This document shows positions 44,438 to 56,751 of a stretch of 64,000 bases of DNA, piece after piece. The stretch is from an uncultured Clostridiaceae bacterium (GTDB lineage Bacteria; Bacillota; Clostridia; Clostridiales; Clostridiaceae), in contig CAMJGD010000013.1 of NCBI GenBank assembly GCA_946405135.1, positions 23,841-87,840 on the forward strand, given 5' to 3'. Each line of letters starts with the position of its first letter. Positions within the stretch are counted from its first letter, which is position 1. A model generated the notes under the pieces. The model was not told the DNA's origin and did no database searches. It was given only the letters and a program-made list of their open reading frames with translations. Both the position numbers and the translations under genes were made by a program.

Positions 44438-45067
44438 ATGGGAAAAGTAACTCAAATAGCACATCCACTTATATTACACAAACTTGCTCTTATAAGAGAT
44501 AAAAATACAGGATCTAAAGATTTTAGGGAACTTGTAGAAGAAGTAGCAATGCTTATGGCTTATGAAGTAACTAGAGATGTTCAAATGGAAGAAGTAGAAA
44601 TAGAAACACCTATATGTGTTACTAGATGCAAAATGTTATCTGGAAAGAAAATGGCTATAGTTCCAATATTAAGAGCAGGATTAGGAATGGTAGATGGTAT
44701 GCTTAAACTTATTCCAGCAGCAAAAGTAGGACATATAGGACTTTATAGAGATGAAAAAACATTACAGCCTGTGGAATATTTTTGTAAGTTACCACAGGAT
44801 ATTGAAGAAAGAGATGTAATAGTAACAGACCCTATGCTTGCTACAGGAGGTTCTGCAGTAGATGCTATAAACTTGCTTAAGAAAAGGGGCGCAAGAAATA
44901 TAAGACTTATGTGCCTTATAGCAGCACCAGAAGGAATTAAAGCTGTAATGAATGCTCATCCAGATGTAGATATATATATTGCTTCCATAGATGAGAAACT
45001 TAATGAGAATGGATATATTGTCCCAGGACTAGGAGATGCAGGTGACAGACTATTTGGAACAAAATAA
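44438..45067 (+). CDS. upp: Uracil phosphoribosyltransferase
   Basis: 209 aa, ATG 44438 with AGGAGGA. PRPP-binding loop [15 protein letters not shown] and the uracil-binding C-terminus [17 protein letters not shown] are complete. It forms UMP from uracil and PRPP. A terminator-type hairpin follows at 45110. Confidence 0.97.
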   Translation: MGKVTQIAHPLILHKLALIRDKNTGSKDFRELVEEVAMLMAYEVTRDVQMEEVEIETPICVTRCKMLSGKKMAIVPILRAGLGMVDGMLKLIPAAKVGHIGLYRDEKTLQPVEYFCKLPQDIEERDVIVTDPMLATGGSAVDAINLLKKRGARNIRLMCLIAAPEGIKAVMNAHPDVDIYIASIDEKLNENGYIVPGLGDAGDRLFGTK

Positions 45068-45109
45068 TAAGTAAAATTGCAATAATAATATTTTAGCAAT
45101 TAACAAGTA

Positions 45110-45141
45110 AGAGAGCATAAAACTTAAATGCTCTCTATTTC
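45110..45141 (+). terminator. Terminator of upp
   Basis: AGAGAGCAT at 45110-45118 pairs with ATGCTCTCT at 45128-45136, followed by ATTTC; a modest U-tract. Confidence 0.7.
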
Positions 45142-45155
45142 ATATTTAGAGAAAG

Positions 45156-45184
45156 TTTACTTTAAAAAACTTTTAAGTTATAAT
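45156..45184 (+). promoter_or_regulatory. Predicted sigma-A promoter of comEB
   Basis: TTTACT at 45156-45161, 17-bp spacer, TATAAT at 45179-45184. Confidence 0.55.
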
Positions 45185-45239
45185 TATGGTGTTTAAACTA
45201 ATTAAGTTGTATATAATAAGTTAGTTGAGGGGATAATGT

Positions 45240-45728
45240 ATGGAAAGAAGAGACAAAAATAACTATTACCTTGACATAGCTGAAACTGTTTTGGAAAGAG
45301 GAACTTGTCTTAGAAGAAATTATGGCTCTATAATAGTAAAAAATGATGAGATAATATCTACAGGCTATACGGGTGCACCAAGAGGAAGAAAGAATTGTAT
45401 GGATATTGGACAATGCATAAGAGATAGTCTTAACATTCCAAGGGGCACACATTACGAATTATGCAGAAGTGTTCATAGTGAAGCTAATGCCATTATAAGT
45501 GCTTCACGAAGAGATATGATAGGAGCCACATTGTATCTTGTAGGGAAAAATGCTAAGACAGGTAATCTAGTAAGCGATGCTAATTCCTGTGCTATGTGTA
45601 AAAGACTTATAATAAATTCAGGTATAGATAAAGTTATAATAAGAAAGACAAAAGATGAATATCTTATAACCTATGTTAAGGAATGGGTAGAAAATGATGA
45701 TTCTCTTACAGATAAAATTGGATATTAA
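45240..45728 (+). CDS. comEB: Deoxycytidylate deaminase (ComEB-like)
   Basis: 162 aa, ATG 45240 with GAGGGG. It is a zinc-dependent cytidine/dCMP deaminase: zinc ligands and catalytic Glu in VHSEANAII (HxE) and SCAMCKR (CxxC). It deaminates dCMP to dUMP for dTMP synthesis. Spacing of 21 bp to wecA suggests one operon with wecA and wecB. Confidence 0.92.
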   Translation: MERRDKNNYYLDIAETVLERGTCLRRNYGSIIVKNDEIISTGYTGAPRGRKNCMDIGQCIRDSLNIPRGTHYELCRSVHSEANAIISASRRDMIGATLYLVGKNAKTGNLVSDANSCAMCKRLIINSGIDKVIIRKTKDEYLITYVKEWVENDDSLTDKIGY

Positions 45729-45749
45729 ATTATAAGTGAGAATAAAATT

Positions 45750-46775
45750 ATGGATAATCTAAAATTGATCTTGATTTCAGCCTTTATTTCGTTAATGATA
45801 ACTCCTTTAGTGAAAAAGTTTGCATTTAAAATAAATGCTTTAGACATACCTAAAGATTCAAGAAAGATACATAAAAAGCCAATACCTCTTTTAGGAGGTC
45901 TAGCTATTTACATAGCTTTTTTAGCAGGAACTTTTTTTCAAGAAGGGCCTTTAAGATTTTGGGAAAAAGGAATTCTTTTAGGAGCCACTGTTATTATTAT
46001 TGGCGGGATTATAGATGATATAAAAGACTTAAGACCATGGCAAAAGTTGATTTTCCAATTAGTTGCATCTTTTTGTGTGATCTCCCATGGAGTGTATATA
46101 AAAAATATTACTAATCCTTTTGGAACTGGGGATTCATTTTTCAGCATAGGTATATTTTCAATACCGTTTACTTTGCTTTGGATTATAGGTGTAACCAATG
46201 CATTAAACCTTATTGATGGATTAGATGGATTAGCTGCTGGTGTGGGCTTTATTTCCTCCATAACCATTTTTGTTATAGCTATTATGGCTGATCAAGGCTA
46301 TGTTGCTTCTTTAACAGCTATACTAGCAGGTTCGATTTTAGGATTTCTACCTTATAATTTTAATCCTGCTTCTATATTTATGGGAGATACAGGTTCTCAA
46401 CTTTTAGGCTTCCTCTTGTCTGTAATTTCAATACAAGGAGCAATAAAATCTGCGGCTACCTTTGCTATAGTTGTACCTATACTAGCTTTAGGTCTGCCTA
46501 TATATGATACCTTGTTTGCTATGATAAGAAGAAAGATAAATGGCAAGCCTATAATGCAAGCAGATAGAGGACATTTGCATCATAGACTTTTAGATTTAGG
46601 ATTAAGTCAAAAGCAGGTAGTGTTAATAATGTATTTTATAAGTGCATGTTTAGGGGCTATAGCTATTCTTGCTATGGAAATAAGTACACCAAGATCCTAT
46701 TTTTTATTAACCATGATTGTAATAGTAATTGTAATAGTAGCTTGGAGATATAAATTTTTTAAGAGTGAGAAATAA
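45750..46775 (+). CDS. wecA: Undecaprenyl-phosphate GlcNAc-1-phosphate transferase
   Basis: 341 aa, ATG 45750. It is a polytopic membrane protein with about ten helices. Hallmarks of the MraY/WecA/TagO family are DIPKDSRKIHKKPIPLLGG, IIGGIIDDIKDLRPWQKL (Asp-Asp), NLIDGLDGLAAG and DRGHLHHRLLDLG. It starts a lipid-linked glycan (teichoic acid or capsule-type) by moving GlcNAc-1-P to undecaprenyl phosphate. The following gene makes ManNAc from the same UDP-GlcNAc. Confidence 0.92.
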   Translation: MDNLKLILISAFISLMITPLVKKFAFKINALDIPKDSRKIHKKPIPLLGGLAIYIAFLAGTFFQEGPLRFWEKGILLGATVIIIGGIIDDIKDLRPWQKLIFQLVASFCVISHGVYIKNITNPFGTGDSFFSIGIFSIPFTLLWIIGVTNALNLIDGLDGLAAGVGFISSITIFVIAIMADQGYVASLTAILAGSILGFLPYNFNPASIFMGDTGSQLLGFLLSVISIQGAIKSAATFAIVVPILALGLPIYDTLFAMIRRKINGKPIMQADRGHLHHRLLDLGLSQKQVVLIMYFISACLGAIAILAMEISTPRSYFLLTMIVIVIVIVAWRYKFFKSEK

Positions 46776-46807
46776 AATTTATACAGCTATATTTGGGAGG
46801 ATTGGAA

Positions 46808-47932
46808 ATGAATAGAATAAAAGTTATGACTATATTTGGAACGAGGCCTGAAGCTATAAAGATGGCACCTCTTGTTAAAGCCTTAGAGGCTGAAGAATCT
46901 ATTCAGTCTATGGTATGTGTTACAGCACAACATAGACAAATGCTTGATCAGGTCCTGGAATTGTTTTCTATAAATCCAGACTTTGATCTTAATATAATGA
47001 AATCAAAACAGAGCTTAACTGGGATAACAAATAGAGTGTTAGAAGGATTAGATGAAATATTTGATAAAGAGAAACCAGATATAATACTTGTACATGGAGA
47101 TACTACTACTACATTTGCTGGGGCTCTTGCAGCTTTTTATAAGCAGATAAAGGTTGGTCATGTGGAAGCAGGGTTAAGAACCTTTAATAAGTATTTTCCT
47201 TTTCCTGAAGAAATGAATAGAAAGCTTACAGGGTCTTTAGCTGATTTACATTTTGCTCCCACTGAGAGTTCAAGGCGTAATCTTTTAAATGAAGGAATAA
47301 ATGAAAAAGATATATTTGTTACTGGAAATACTGTAATAGATGCTATGAATTTCACAGTAGAGGATGGATATACCTTTGAAAACCAAGAGCTCAACAAAAT
47401 CGACTATAAAAATAAAAAGGTTATCATGATCACTGCCCATAGAAGAGAAAACTGGGGGGAGGGTATAGAAAATATATGTAAAGCTTTAAAATCTATAGTT
47501 ATCACCCATGAAGATGTGGAACTTGTATATTTAGTACATTTAAATCCAGTGGTAAAAGATACTGTGTACAAATACTTATCTGAAGTCGATAGAGTACATC
47601 TTTTACCACCTTTAGATACAAAAGAAACTCATAATCTAATGAATAAATGTTTTATGGTAATGACAGATTCAGGCGGACTGCAAGAGGAAGCACCTCATCT
47701 AGGAAAACCTGTATTGGTGCTTAGAGATGTGACGGAAAGACCTGAGGCAGTAGAGTCAGGCACCGTAAAGCTGGTAGGTACAGAAACTGAAAATATTTGT
47801 AAAGAGGCTGATAAATTAATAACAAATAAAGAAGAATACATAAATATGAGCAGAGCTATAAATCCTTATGGTGACGGACATGCATCTGAAAGAATAGTTA
47901 AGGCCATATTAAAACATTTTGAAGGAATTTAA
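46808..47932 (+). CDS. wecB: UDP-N-acetylglucosamine 2-epimerase
   Basis: 374 aa from ATG 46808, with GGGAGGATTGG upstream; an in-frame TTG at 46793 overlaps it. Non-hydrolysing epimerase motifs: IFGTRPEAIKMAPL, VHGDTTTTFAG, HVEAGLRTFNKYFPFPEEMNR, TAHRRENWGEG and DSGGLQEEAP. It converts UDP-GlcNAc to UDP-ManNAc for teichoic acid linkage units or surface polysaccharide; MnaA in Bacillus is the counterpart next to the atp operon. Confidence 0.94.
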   Translation: MNRIKVMTIFGTRPEAIKMAPLVKALEAEESIQSMVCVTAQHRQMLDQVLELFSINPDFDLNIMKSKQSLTGITNRVLEGLDEIFDKEKPDIILVHGDTTTTFAGALAAFYKQIKVGHVEAGLRTFNKYFPFPEEMNRKLTGSLADLHFAPTESSRRNLLNEGINEKDIFVTGNTVIDAMNFTVEDGYTFENQELNKIDYKNKKVIMITAHRRENWGEGIENICKALKSIVITHEDVELVYLVHLNPVVKDTVYKYLSEVDRVHLLPPLDTKETHNLMNKCFMVMTDSGGLQEEAPHLGKPVLVLRDVTERPEAVESGTVKLVGTETENICKEADKLITNKEEYINMSRAINPYGDGHASERIVKAILKHFEGI

Positions 47933-47962
47933 AAACGAAAAAGCAGTTAATCAATATAAACT

Positions 47963-47980
47963 TTGTGTTTTTTTTAACAA
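47963..47980 (+). promoter_or_regulatory. Rex-like operator upstream of thiolase
   Basis: TTGTG-TTTTTTTT-AACAA is an 18-bp inverted repeat. The right half TTAACAA is a perfect Rex half-site, and the left half TTGTG matches five of seven bases. It lies 7 bp upstream of the -35 box of thl. Rex (NADH/NAD-sensing) controls thl in C. acetobutylicum. Confidence 0.4.
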
Positions 47981-47987
47981 ATTTCTA

Positions 47988-48016
47988 TTGATAAAAATTC
48001 TAAATATAGTTATAAT
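47988..48016 (+). promoter_or_regulatory. Sigma-A promoter of thl
   Basis: TTGATA at 47988-47993, 17-bp spacer, TATAAT at 48011-48016, about 60 bp before the start codon. Confidence 0.7.
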
Positions 48017-48076
48017 AAAAACATGATTCAAAGTTTTTTATTATCGTTATAAACTATAAATTGGGAGGTATTTTTT

Positions 48077-49255
48077 ATGAAAGAAATAGTTATTGCAAGT
48101 GCAGTAAGAACAGCTTTAGGATCTTTTGGTGGTTCTTTAAAAGACGTATCAGCAGTTGATTTAGGAGCTACAGTTATTAAAGAAGCATTAAATAGAGCAG
48201 GATTAAAAGGTGAAATGGTTGATGAAGTTATAATGGGAAATGTACTTCAAGCAGGACTTGGACAAAACCCAGCAAGACAGTCTTCAATAAAATCAGGTTT
48301 ACCAGTAGAAATTCCAGCTATGACAATAAATAAAGTTTGTGGTTCAGGCTTAAGAGCTGTAAGTTTAGCTTGTCAGATAATAGCTGCAGGGGATGCAGAT
48401 ATAATAGTAGCCGGCGGAATGGAAAATATGTCAAGGGCTCCTTATGTTCTAAATGATGCAAGATGGGGACAGAGAATGGGCAATAACACTGTAGTTGATG
48501 AAATGATAACTGATGGATTATGGGATGCCTTTAATAATTATCATATGGGAATGACTGCAGAAAATATAGCAGAACAATGGAAGATATCAAGAGAAGAGCA
48601 GGATGAATTTTCTGCAGCTTCACAGCAAAAAGCTGAAAAGGCTATAAAAGAAGGAAGATTTAAAGATGAGATAGTTCCTGTAGTTATACCACAAAGAAAA
48701 GGAGATCCAAAAGTTTTTGACACAGATGAATTCCCAAGATTTGGAACTACTAAAGAAACTTTAGCTAAGTTAAGACCAGCATTTAAGAAAGATGGAACAG
48801 TTACTGCAGGAAATGCTTCCGGTATAAATGATGGAGCAGCAGCACTTGTAATAATGAGTGGAGAAAAAGCTAAAGAACTTGGAGTAAAACCCCTAGCAAA
48901 AATAGTTTCCTATGGATCAAGAGGAGTAGATCCTTCCATCATGGGATATGGCCCATTTGCTGCAACAAAGAAAGCTCTAGAAAAATCAGGGCTTACTATA
49001 GATGATATGGATTTAATAGAAGCAAATGAAGCTTTTGCAGCACAGAGTTTAGCTGTAGCAAGAGATTTAAAGTTTGATATGAGCAAAGTTAATGTAAATG
49101 GCGGTGCTATAGCTTTAGGACATCCAATAGGAGCTTCAGGAGCAAGAATATTAGTTACATTGCTTTATGAAATGCAAAAGAGAGATGCTAAAAAAGGTTT
49201 AGCTACTCTTTGCATAGGTGGAGGCATGGGAACAGCAGTTATAGTTGAAAGATAA
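48077..49255 (+). CDS. thl: Acetyl-CoA acetyltransferase (thiolase)
   Basis: 392 aa, ATG 48077 with GGGAGGT. Biosynthetic thiolase: nucleophile C88 in [21 protein letters not shown] in [11 protein letters not shown] and the second Cys in [10 protein letters not shown]. It condenses two acetyl-CoA to acetoacetyl-CoA, the first step toward butyrate. Codon usage looks highly expressed (strong GGA/GCA/AGA bias with few rare codons). It sits between wecB and atpI with its own promoter and terminator, interrupting an otherwise conserved junction. Confidence 0.96.
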   Translation: MKEIVIASAVRTALGSFGGSLKDVSAVDLGATVIKEALNRAGLKGEMVDEVIMGNVLQAGLGQNPARQSSIKSGLPVEIPAMTINKVCGSGLRAVSLACQIIAAGDADIIVAGGMENMSRAPYVLNDARWGQRMGNNTVVDEMITDGLWDAFNNYHMGMTAENIAEQWKISREEQDEFSAASQQKAEKAIKEGRFKDEIVPVVIPQRKGDPKVFDTDEFPRFGTTKETLAKLRPAFKKDGTVTAGNASGINDGAAALVIMSGEKAKELGVKPLAKIVSYGSRGVDPSIMGYGPFAATKKALEKSGLTIDDMDLIEANEAFAAQSLAVARDLKFDMSKVNVNGGAIALGHPIGASGARILVTLLYEMQKRDAKKGLATLCIGGGMGTAVIVER

Positions 49256-49280
49256 TTATCCTAAACATAAGATATTTAAT

Positions 49281-49316
49281 AAAAAGAATAGGACTTAAGT
49301 CCTATTCTTTTTTTTA
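49281..49316 (+). terminator. Terminator of thl
   Basis: Perfect palindrome AAAGAATAGGACTT/AAGTCCTATTCTTT at 49283-49310, followed by TTTTTT. Confidence 0.92.
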
Positions 49317-49773
49317 TGGCTAATTGTATATATAAGTTAAAAAATGCAGACTCTATATAAAGGAAAGGTAGAATGTAATATGGTTTATCCTAAGTTAAAA
49401 AAATTTTTGAATAAGTATAAGTGAAAATATGCAATTTTTTTTATAATTGATAAGAAATGTATTAATACATAATGACGAAAAAAGTCTAAAAAAGCAGAAA
49501 AAGAGCTAATTTATATTTTGTAAATGTTAACAAAAAATTGAATATATTTTATAAAATATTCAGTATAATAAGTAAATTGAAATAATCTGTCTTAATAAAT
49601 TTATAAATGATGAAAACAAGATGAACATAAACTATGCTAGAGATAATACCATAAAAACTAATATAATTGGGTTTACATGAATAAAATAAAAGGTTTTTGA
49701 GCTTTTTTTAAATTTTATTAATGAAAGTTATAGCTATATAATTATCAAGTAATATATACAAGGGAGTATTTTT
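49317..49773. other. Gene-free region upstream of the atp operon
   Basis: About 450 bp, AT-rich, with no credible ORF. It holds a candidate promoter (49527-49555) and an imperfect palindrome TGAATATATTTTATAAAATATTCA at about 49539-49562 overlapping it, which could be an operator. The leader before atpI would be about 210 nt; no known riboswitch was recognised in it. Confidence 0.5.
49527..49555 (+). promoter_or_regulatory. Candidate sigma-A promoter of the atp operon
   Basis: TTAACA at 49527-49532, 17-bp spacer, TATAAA at 49550-49555. Other AT-rich hexamers nearby make the assignment uncertain. Confidence 0.4.
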
Positions 49774-50151
49774 ATGGGAAATGATCTTAGGAATATGCTT
49801 AAAAGAATAGCTCTAATTGACTTTATTATAGCTTTATTTACAGTTTCTACAATGTTGTATTTTGTAAAAAAAGAATATATAATGTTTTTTTTATTAGGCT
49901 TAATTGTATCTTTATTAAATTTTTTAGCAAATGGATTTATAACTAATTATATACTCATGAGTAAAACAAGAGCACAGGGTTTTTTAAGCATTTTAAGTTT
50001 TATTGTAAGAACTTTATTAATTTCATTTATAGCTTTAATTATTTTATCTTATCAGCATAATGCATTTCATATGATAGCTTATGTCCTAGGATATATTTCT
50101 CAATTCACAGCATTTATAATCTATGCTGTAAACTTAAGTGGGCAAAATTAG
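49774..50151 (+). CDS. atpI: ATP synthase protein I
   Basis: 125 aa, ATG 49774 with AAGGGAG. Four hydrophobic helices (IDFIIALFTVSTMLYFV; IMFFLLGLIVSLLNFLANGF; ILSFIVRTLLISFIALIIL; MIAYVLGYISQFTAFII). By position at the head of the atp operon it is AtpI, a poorly conserved assembly factor or Mg-related protein for the c-ring. 17 bp to atpB. Confidence 0.85.
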   Translation: MGNDLRNMLKRIALIDFIIALFTVSTMLYFVKKEYIMFFLLGLIVSLLNFLANGFITNYILMSKTRAQGFLSILSFIVRTLLISFIALIILSYQHNAFHMIAYVLGYISQFTAFIIYAVNLSGQN

Positions 50152-50168
50152 GAGGGAAGTGTAATAAG

Positions 50169-51114
<946 letters not shown>

Positions 51115-51120
51115 TATATA

Positions 51121-51186
51121 GCCTCAGGGCGTTTTTTTAGTTGCCTTACTTTAAGTTAAAATTTATTTTAATCTAGGGTAAGGTAA
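51121..51186 (+). promoter_or_regulatory. Intercistronic structure between atpE and atpF
   Basis: A short GCC/GGC hairpin at 51121-51130 is followed by seven T (51132-51138), resembling a weak terminator. Then TTGCCTTAC (51141-51149) pairs over nine positions with GTAAGGTAA (51178-51186), enclosing a further TTAAAAT/ATTTTAA stem. Other atp gaps are under 35 nt or overlap-like, so this 124-nt gap is exceptional. It may adjust c-subunit output relative to downstream subunits. Confidence 0.5.
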
Positions 51187-51238
51187 TTAAAATTAGAATT
51201 ATTCACTTTAAGCCTGGAAAGGAGGCTTGCATATAGGT

Positions 51239-51718
51239 ATGGGAATTAACATTTATACAGTTTCTGCAGCTATAATCAATTTTATTATACTATATTTTGC
51301 TATGAGACACTTTTTGTTCAAACCTGTTACTAATGTAATGGAGGGAAGAGAAAAATCAATAGCAGATAATATAAATAAAGCTGAAAAAAATATGAAAGAA
51401 GCTGAGAAATTAAAAACAGAAAATGAAAATATTTTAAAGCAGGCTAAGGAAAAGGGAAAAGAAATTACGGAACTTCGTAAACAGAATGCAGAAAAGTTGT
51501 ATCAAGAGATAGTTTCTGAAGCCAACAAAGAAGCACAGTCAATAGTTGGAAGAGCAAGAATTGAAGTAGATAGAGAAAAAGAGAAAGCACAAAATGAATT
51601 AAAGAATCAAGTTGTTGATTTAGCGGTAATGCTTTCTGCAAAGGCATTAGAAGAATCTATTGATGAAAAGCAGCATAGAAAACTTATTGAAGATTTTCTG
51701 CTTAAGGTAGGTAGTTAG
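51239..51718 (+). CDS. atpF: F1Fo ATP synthase subunit b
   Basis: 159 aa if started at ATG 51239 ([19 protein letters not shown]), giving the usual b-subunit N-terminus; the ribosome binding site AAAGGAGG ends at 51225, about 13 nt away, so a TTG at 51227 cannot be excluded. One N-terminal membrane helix, then a long charged coiled coil ([20 protein letters not shown]). It is the peripheral stalk. Confidence 0.92.
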   Translation: MGINIYTVSAAIINFIILYFAMRHFLFKPVTNVMEGREKSIADNINKAEKNMKEAEKLKTENENILKQAKEKGKEITELRKQNAEKLYQEIVSEANKEAQSIVGRARIEVDREKEKAQNELKNQVVDLAVMLSAKALEESIDEKQHRKLIEDFLLKVGS

Positions 51719-51719
51719 T

Positions 51720-52259
51720 ATGTATGAATATTTAGACAGAAGATATGCTCTTGCTCTTTATAAAGTAGCTGAAGAAAAAGATAAAGTGGAAGAATATCTT
51801 AGAGACTTAAGGCAGATAGTAGATTTGATAGAAAATAATGAAGAGCTTTTGCAGATAATAAAGCATCCACAAATAACCACTACAAGAAAGAAACAAACAT
51901 TTATAAAAATTTTCAAAGGTAAAGTAGACGAAGAACTTCTTTCATTTTTATTGATTCTAATAGAAAAAGATAGAATACTTTACTTAAAAGAAAAATTAAA
52001 TGAGATGGAAAAAATCCATCTTGAAAGAAACAATACATTATTAGCTCATATTAAAACTGTTATTCCCTTGACAGAAGAAGAAAAAAATATATTGATAGAT
52101 AAACTTTGCAAAAAATATGATAAAAAGATTATTCTTAAAGAAGAAATAGATAAAAGTATAATTGGTGGAGTTTACGTTAGAGTTGGTAATGATGTTATAG
52201 ATGGTACTATAAAATCTAAATTAGACGAAATGCGAGATTTGATACTTAAGGGAGAATAG
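51720..52259 (+). CDS. atpH: F1Fo ATP synthase subunit delta
   Basis: 179 aa, ATG 51720, one base after the atpF stop. [26 protein letters not shown] and the C-terminal [23 protein letters not shown] are typical of delta/OSCP. It links the peripheral stalk to the alpha3-beta3 head. Confidence 0.95.
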   Translation: MYEYLDRRYALALYKVAEEKDKVEEYLRDLRQIVDLIENNEELLQIIKHPQITTTRKKQTFIKIFKGKVDEELLSFLLILIEKDRILYLKEKLNEMEKIHLERNNTLLAHIKTVIPLTEEEKNILIDKLCKKYDKKIILKEEIDKSIIGGVYVRVGNDVIDGTIKSKLDEMRDLILKGE

Positions 52260-52269
52260 AGGTGAAGCT

Positions 52270-53772
52270 ATGAATATAAAACCAGAAGAGATAACTTCAA
52301 TTATTAAAAGTGAAATAGAAAAATATGAAAAGAAAATACAAACTGTAGACTCTGGAACTATAATACAAATCGGTGATGGAATAGCTAGAGTTTATGGATT
52401 AGATGAGTGCATGGAAGGTGAGATGCTTGAATTTCCTAATGGAGTTTATGGCATGGCATTGAATCTTGAACAGGATAATGTAGGTTGTGTGCTGCTTGGA
52501 GTAGAAGAAGGAATAAAAGAGGGAGATGTAGTTAAAAGAACAGGTAAAGTAGTAGAAGTTCCTGTAGGAGAAAATCTAATAGGAAGAGTAGTTAATTCTT
52601 TAGGTATACCTATTGATGGAAAAGGGCCTATAAAATCTGCTGGTAATAGACCTATGGAAATACCTGCTCCTGGCGTTATTGACAGGCAATCTGTAAATGA
52701 GCCTCTTCAAACAGGAATAAAGGCTATAGATTCAATGATACCTATAGGAAAAGGTCAGAGAGAGCTTATAATAGGAGATAGACAGACAGGTAAAACAGCT
52801 ATAGCAATAGATGCCATTTTGAATCAGAAGGGTAAAGATGTAATATGCATATACGTGGCTATAGGTCAAAAGCAATCTACCGTTGCGCATATAGTAAATA
52901 CTTTAACTGAAATGGGAGCTATGGATTATACCATAGTTGTTACATCTACGGCTTCAGAATCTGCGCCTCTTCAATTTTTAGCGCCTTATGCTGGATGCAG
53001 CATGGGAGAATATTTTATGCAGAAAGGGAAAGATGTTTTGATAGTATATGATGATTTGTCAAAGCATGCGGTGGCCTATAGAACTATGTCACTATTACTT
53101 AGAAGACCACCAGGAAGAGAAGCTTACCCAGGAGATGTTTTCTACATTCATTCAAGGCTTTTGGAAAGGGCAGCAAAACTTTCAGATAAACTAGGAGGCG
53201 GATCCCTTACAGCCTTGCCAATAATTGAGACATTGGCAGGGGATGTAACCGCATATATACCTACTAATGTAATTTCCATCACAGATGGACAGATATTTTT
53301 GGAATCGGAATTGTTTTATGCGGGGCAAAGACCTGCAGTAAATGCGGGAATATCTGTATCTAGGGTTGGAGGAAATGCTCAAATTAAAGCTATGAAACAA
53401 GTAGCAGGTACATTAAGGTTAGAACTTGCTCAATACAGAGAATTAGCAGCTTTTGCTCAATTTGGTTCTGATCTTGATAAAGAAGCAAAAAGAAGACTTG
53501 AAAAAGGTAAGAGATTTATTGAAATACTAAAACAGGATCAATATGAACCTATGCCTGTAGAGAAGCAGATAATGATTTTATATGCTGCAGTTAATAATCA
53601 TCTAATGGACATAAAAGTATCAGATATAAGAAAATTTGAAAGAGAATTTTTAGACTTTATGGATACTCATCATAGAGATATAGGAAAAGAGATTCTAGAT
53701 AAAAAGGAATTAACTAAAGAAATAAAATCAAAATTAGAATCGGCCATAGAAGAATTTAAAAAAATGTTTTAG
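52270..53772 (+). CDS. atpA: F1Fo ATP synthase subunit alpha
   Basis: 500 aa, ATG 52270 with GAGGTGAAG. Walker [13 protein letters not shown] (about 169-180) and the regulatory SRVGGNAQ region. It carries non-catalytic nucleotide sites of F1. Full length. Confidence 0.97.
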   Translation: MNIKPEEITSIIKSEIEKYEKKIQTVDSGTIIQIGDGIARVYGLDECMEGEMLEFPNGVYGMALNLEQDNVGCVLLGVEEGIKEGDVVKRTGKVVEVPVGENLIGRVVNSLGIPIDGKGPIKSAGNRPMEIPAPGVIDRQSVNEPLQTGIKAIDSMIPIGKGQRELIIGDRQTGKTAIAIDAILNQKGKDVICIYVAIGQKQSTVAHIVNTLTEMGAMDYTIVVTSTASESAPLQFLAPYAGCSMGEYFMQKGKDVLIVYDDLSKHAVAYRTMSLLLRRPPGREAYPGDVFYIHSRLLERAAKLSDKLGGGSLTALPIIETLAGDVTAYIPTNVISITDGQIFLESELFYAGQRPAVNAGISVSRVGGNAQIKAMKQVAGTLRLELAQYRELAAFAQFGSDLDKEAKRRLEKGKRFIEILKQDQYEPMPVEKQIMILYAAVNNHLMDIKVSDIRKFEREFLDFMDTHHRDIGKEILDKKELTKEIKSKLESAIEEFKKMF

Positions 53773-53806
53773 TTTATTTCATTAAGTCCTTTAGGAGGTG
53801 GAATAA

Positions 53807-54661
53807 ATGGCAGGAGCTGGGCTCATTGCTATTAAGAGAAGAATAAAATCTGTAACCAATACAAAAAAAATAACTAAAGCCATGGGGCTTGTTGCCACCG
53901 CCAAACTAAGAAAAACTAGAGAAGAGTTGATGATAAATGATAAATATTATTCTTCTCTAGAAGAAGCTTTAGATACTATATTAAACAATATAACAGAGCC
54001 TAAAGGAGTCTATCTTGAGGGAAATAAAAGTCATAAAAAACTTCTTATAGTTCTTACATCTGATACAGGATTATGTGGAGGTTTCAATGTTTCTGCAGTA
54101 GATTCGGCTATTAATTTTACTAAGGAAAATCCTGGGGATTTTCTAATAATGGTAGTTGGCCAAAAAGGAAGATTCTATTTCAACAAAGTTGGCTATAAAA
54201 CTGCTGCAGAATATGTAGATATACCAGATATACCAACTATAAAAGAAGCAAAAATTATATATAATCATGCAATTTCCTTATATAGAGAAGGAGAAGTGGG
54301 AGAAGTATATATTTCCTATTCCAAATTCATATCTCCTGTAAAGCAAATTACTGTACAGGAAAAACTTCTTCCTATAGAGATTAAAAAAGCTTCAAATGAT
54401 ACGGAATTAACTTATTTTGAACCAAGCGCAGAACAATGCTTTGATAAGGCACTATATTTATATCTTAAGGAAAAGATATTAAATTGCATGTTAAACGCAA
54501 AGACTAGTGAACATGGTTCAAGAATGGCTGCCATGGACGGTGCAACAAAAAATGCTAATGACTTAATAGATAAATTAAATCTTAGATACAATAGGGTAAG
54601 GCAAAGTGCTATAACACAAGAGATATCTGAAATTGTTGGAGGAGCACAAGCTCAAAAATAG
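53807..54661 (+). CDS. atpG: F1Fo ATP synthase subunit gamma
   Basis: 284 aa, ATG 53807 with AGGAGGTGG. N-terminal helix IKRRIKSVTNTKKITKAMGLVA and C-terminal NLRYNRVRQSAITQEISEIVGGA form the coiled central rotor shaft. Full length. Confidence 0.96.
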   Translation: MAGAGLIAIKRRIKSVTNTKKITKAMGLVATAKLRKTREELMINDKYYSSLEEALDTILNNITEPKGVYLEGNKSHKKLLIVLTSDTGLCGGFNVSAVDSAINFTKENPGDFLIMVVGQKGRFYFNKVGYKTAAEYVDIPDIPTIKEAKIIYNHAISLYREGEVGEVYISYSKFISPVKQITVQEKLLPIEIKKASNDTELTYFEPSAEQCFDKALYLYLKEKILNCMLNAKTSEHGSRMAAMDGATKNANDLIDKLNLRYNRVRQSAITQEISEIVGGAQAQK

Positions 54662-56071
<1,410 letters not shown>

Positions 56072-56089
56072 TAAAGGAGAGAATTAGAG

Positions 56090-56497
56090 ATGTCTAAATA
56101 TATGACGCTAAATATAATAACTCCTGATAAAAAGCTTTATTCAGCGCAGATAGAAAAATTAATAACTGAAAATATAGATGGCAAAATAGAGATTTTATAC
56201 AATCATATTAATATGATTACTTTTTTAAATCCTTCTATAACAGAATTTATAGAAGAAAATAATAAGAAAACAAAGCTTTTTACATCTTATGGTATTATGA
56301 ATGTAAAAAACAATACTATAACTCTTTCTTGTGATGCAGCGGAATGGTCACAGGGAATAGACTATGAAAGAGCTGAAAATGCAAAGAAAAGGGCAGAGAA
56401 AAGGCTTAAGGATAAGGATAAAGATATGGATGTGGAAAGGGCAGAAGCAGCTCTTAAGAGAGCCTTAGTTAGGTTACAATTAAAAGATATACCTTAA
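56090..56497 (+). CDS. atpC: F1Fo ATP synthase subunit epsilon
   Basis: 135 aa, ATG 56090 with AAAGGAGAG. N-terminal beta-sandwich (LNIITPDKKLYSAQIEKLI) and C-terminal two-helix arm (RAENAKKRAEKRL ... VERAEAALKRALVRL). It couples the rotor and can inhibit hydrolysis. It is the last gene of the operon, closed by a strong terminator. Confidence 0.95.
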   Translation: MSKYMTLNIITPDKKLYSAQIEKLITENIDGKIEILYNHINMITFLNPSITEFIEENNKKTKLFTSYGIMNVKNNTITLSCDAAEWSQGIDYERAENAKKRAEKRLKDKDKDMDVERAEAALKRALVRLQLKDIP

Positions 56498-56521
56498 GAT
56501 TAAGTAATAATTGATAAAATT

Positions 56522-56566
56522 AGTCTGTATTAAAATATTTTTTTATTTTAATACAGACTTTTTTAA
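56522..56566 (+). terminator. Terminator of the atp operon
   Basis: AGTCTGTATTAAAATA at 56522-56537 pairs perfectly over 16 bp with TATTTTAATACAGACT at 56544-56559, followed by TTTTTT. Confidence 0.93.
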
Positions 56567-56751
56567 TACGATTATTTTTTATTTTACTTAAGTTTTCACA
56601 CTTTTTCTTCTTTTATATATATTAATAATATATTTAATATGAATCTCCTACCTAATTATACATTATGAAATTAATATAAAAATTAATTTAATTTCATTGC
56701 ATATTAGAAGTAAAACAAGGCAATAATTTTAGAAGGAAGGTAGGGGGGAAA

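Noticed and set aside
49520..49540. Rex operator upstream of the atp operon (TTGTAAATGTTAACAA)
   Set aside because: The half-sites are 2 bp apart instead of the 4 bp expected for an 18-bp Rex site, and the left half is poor when properly spaced.
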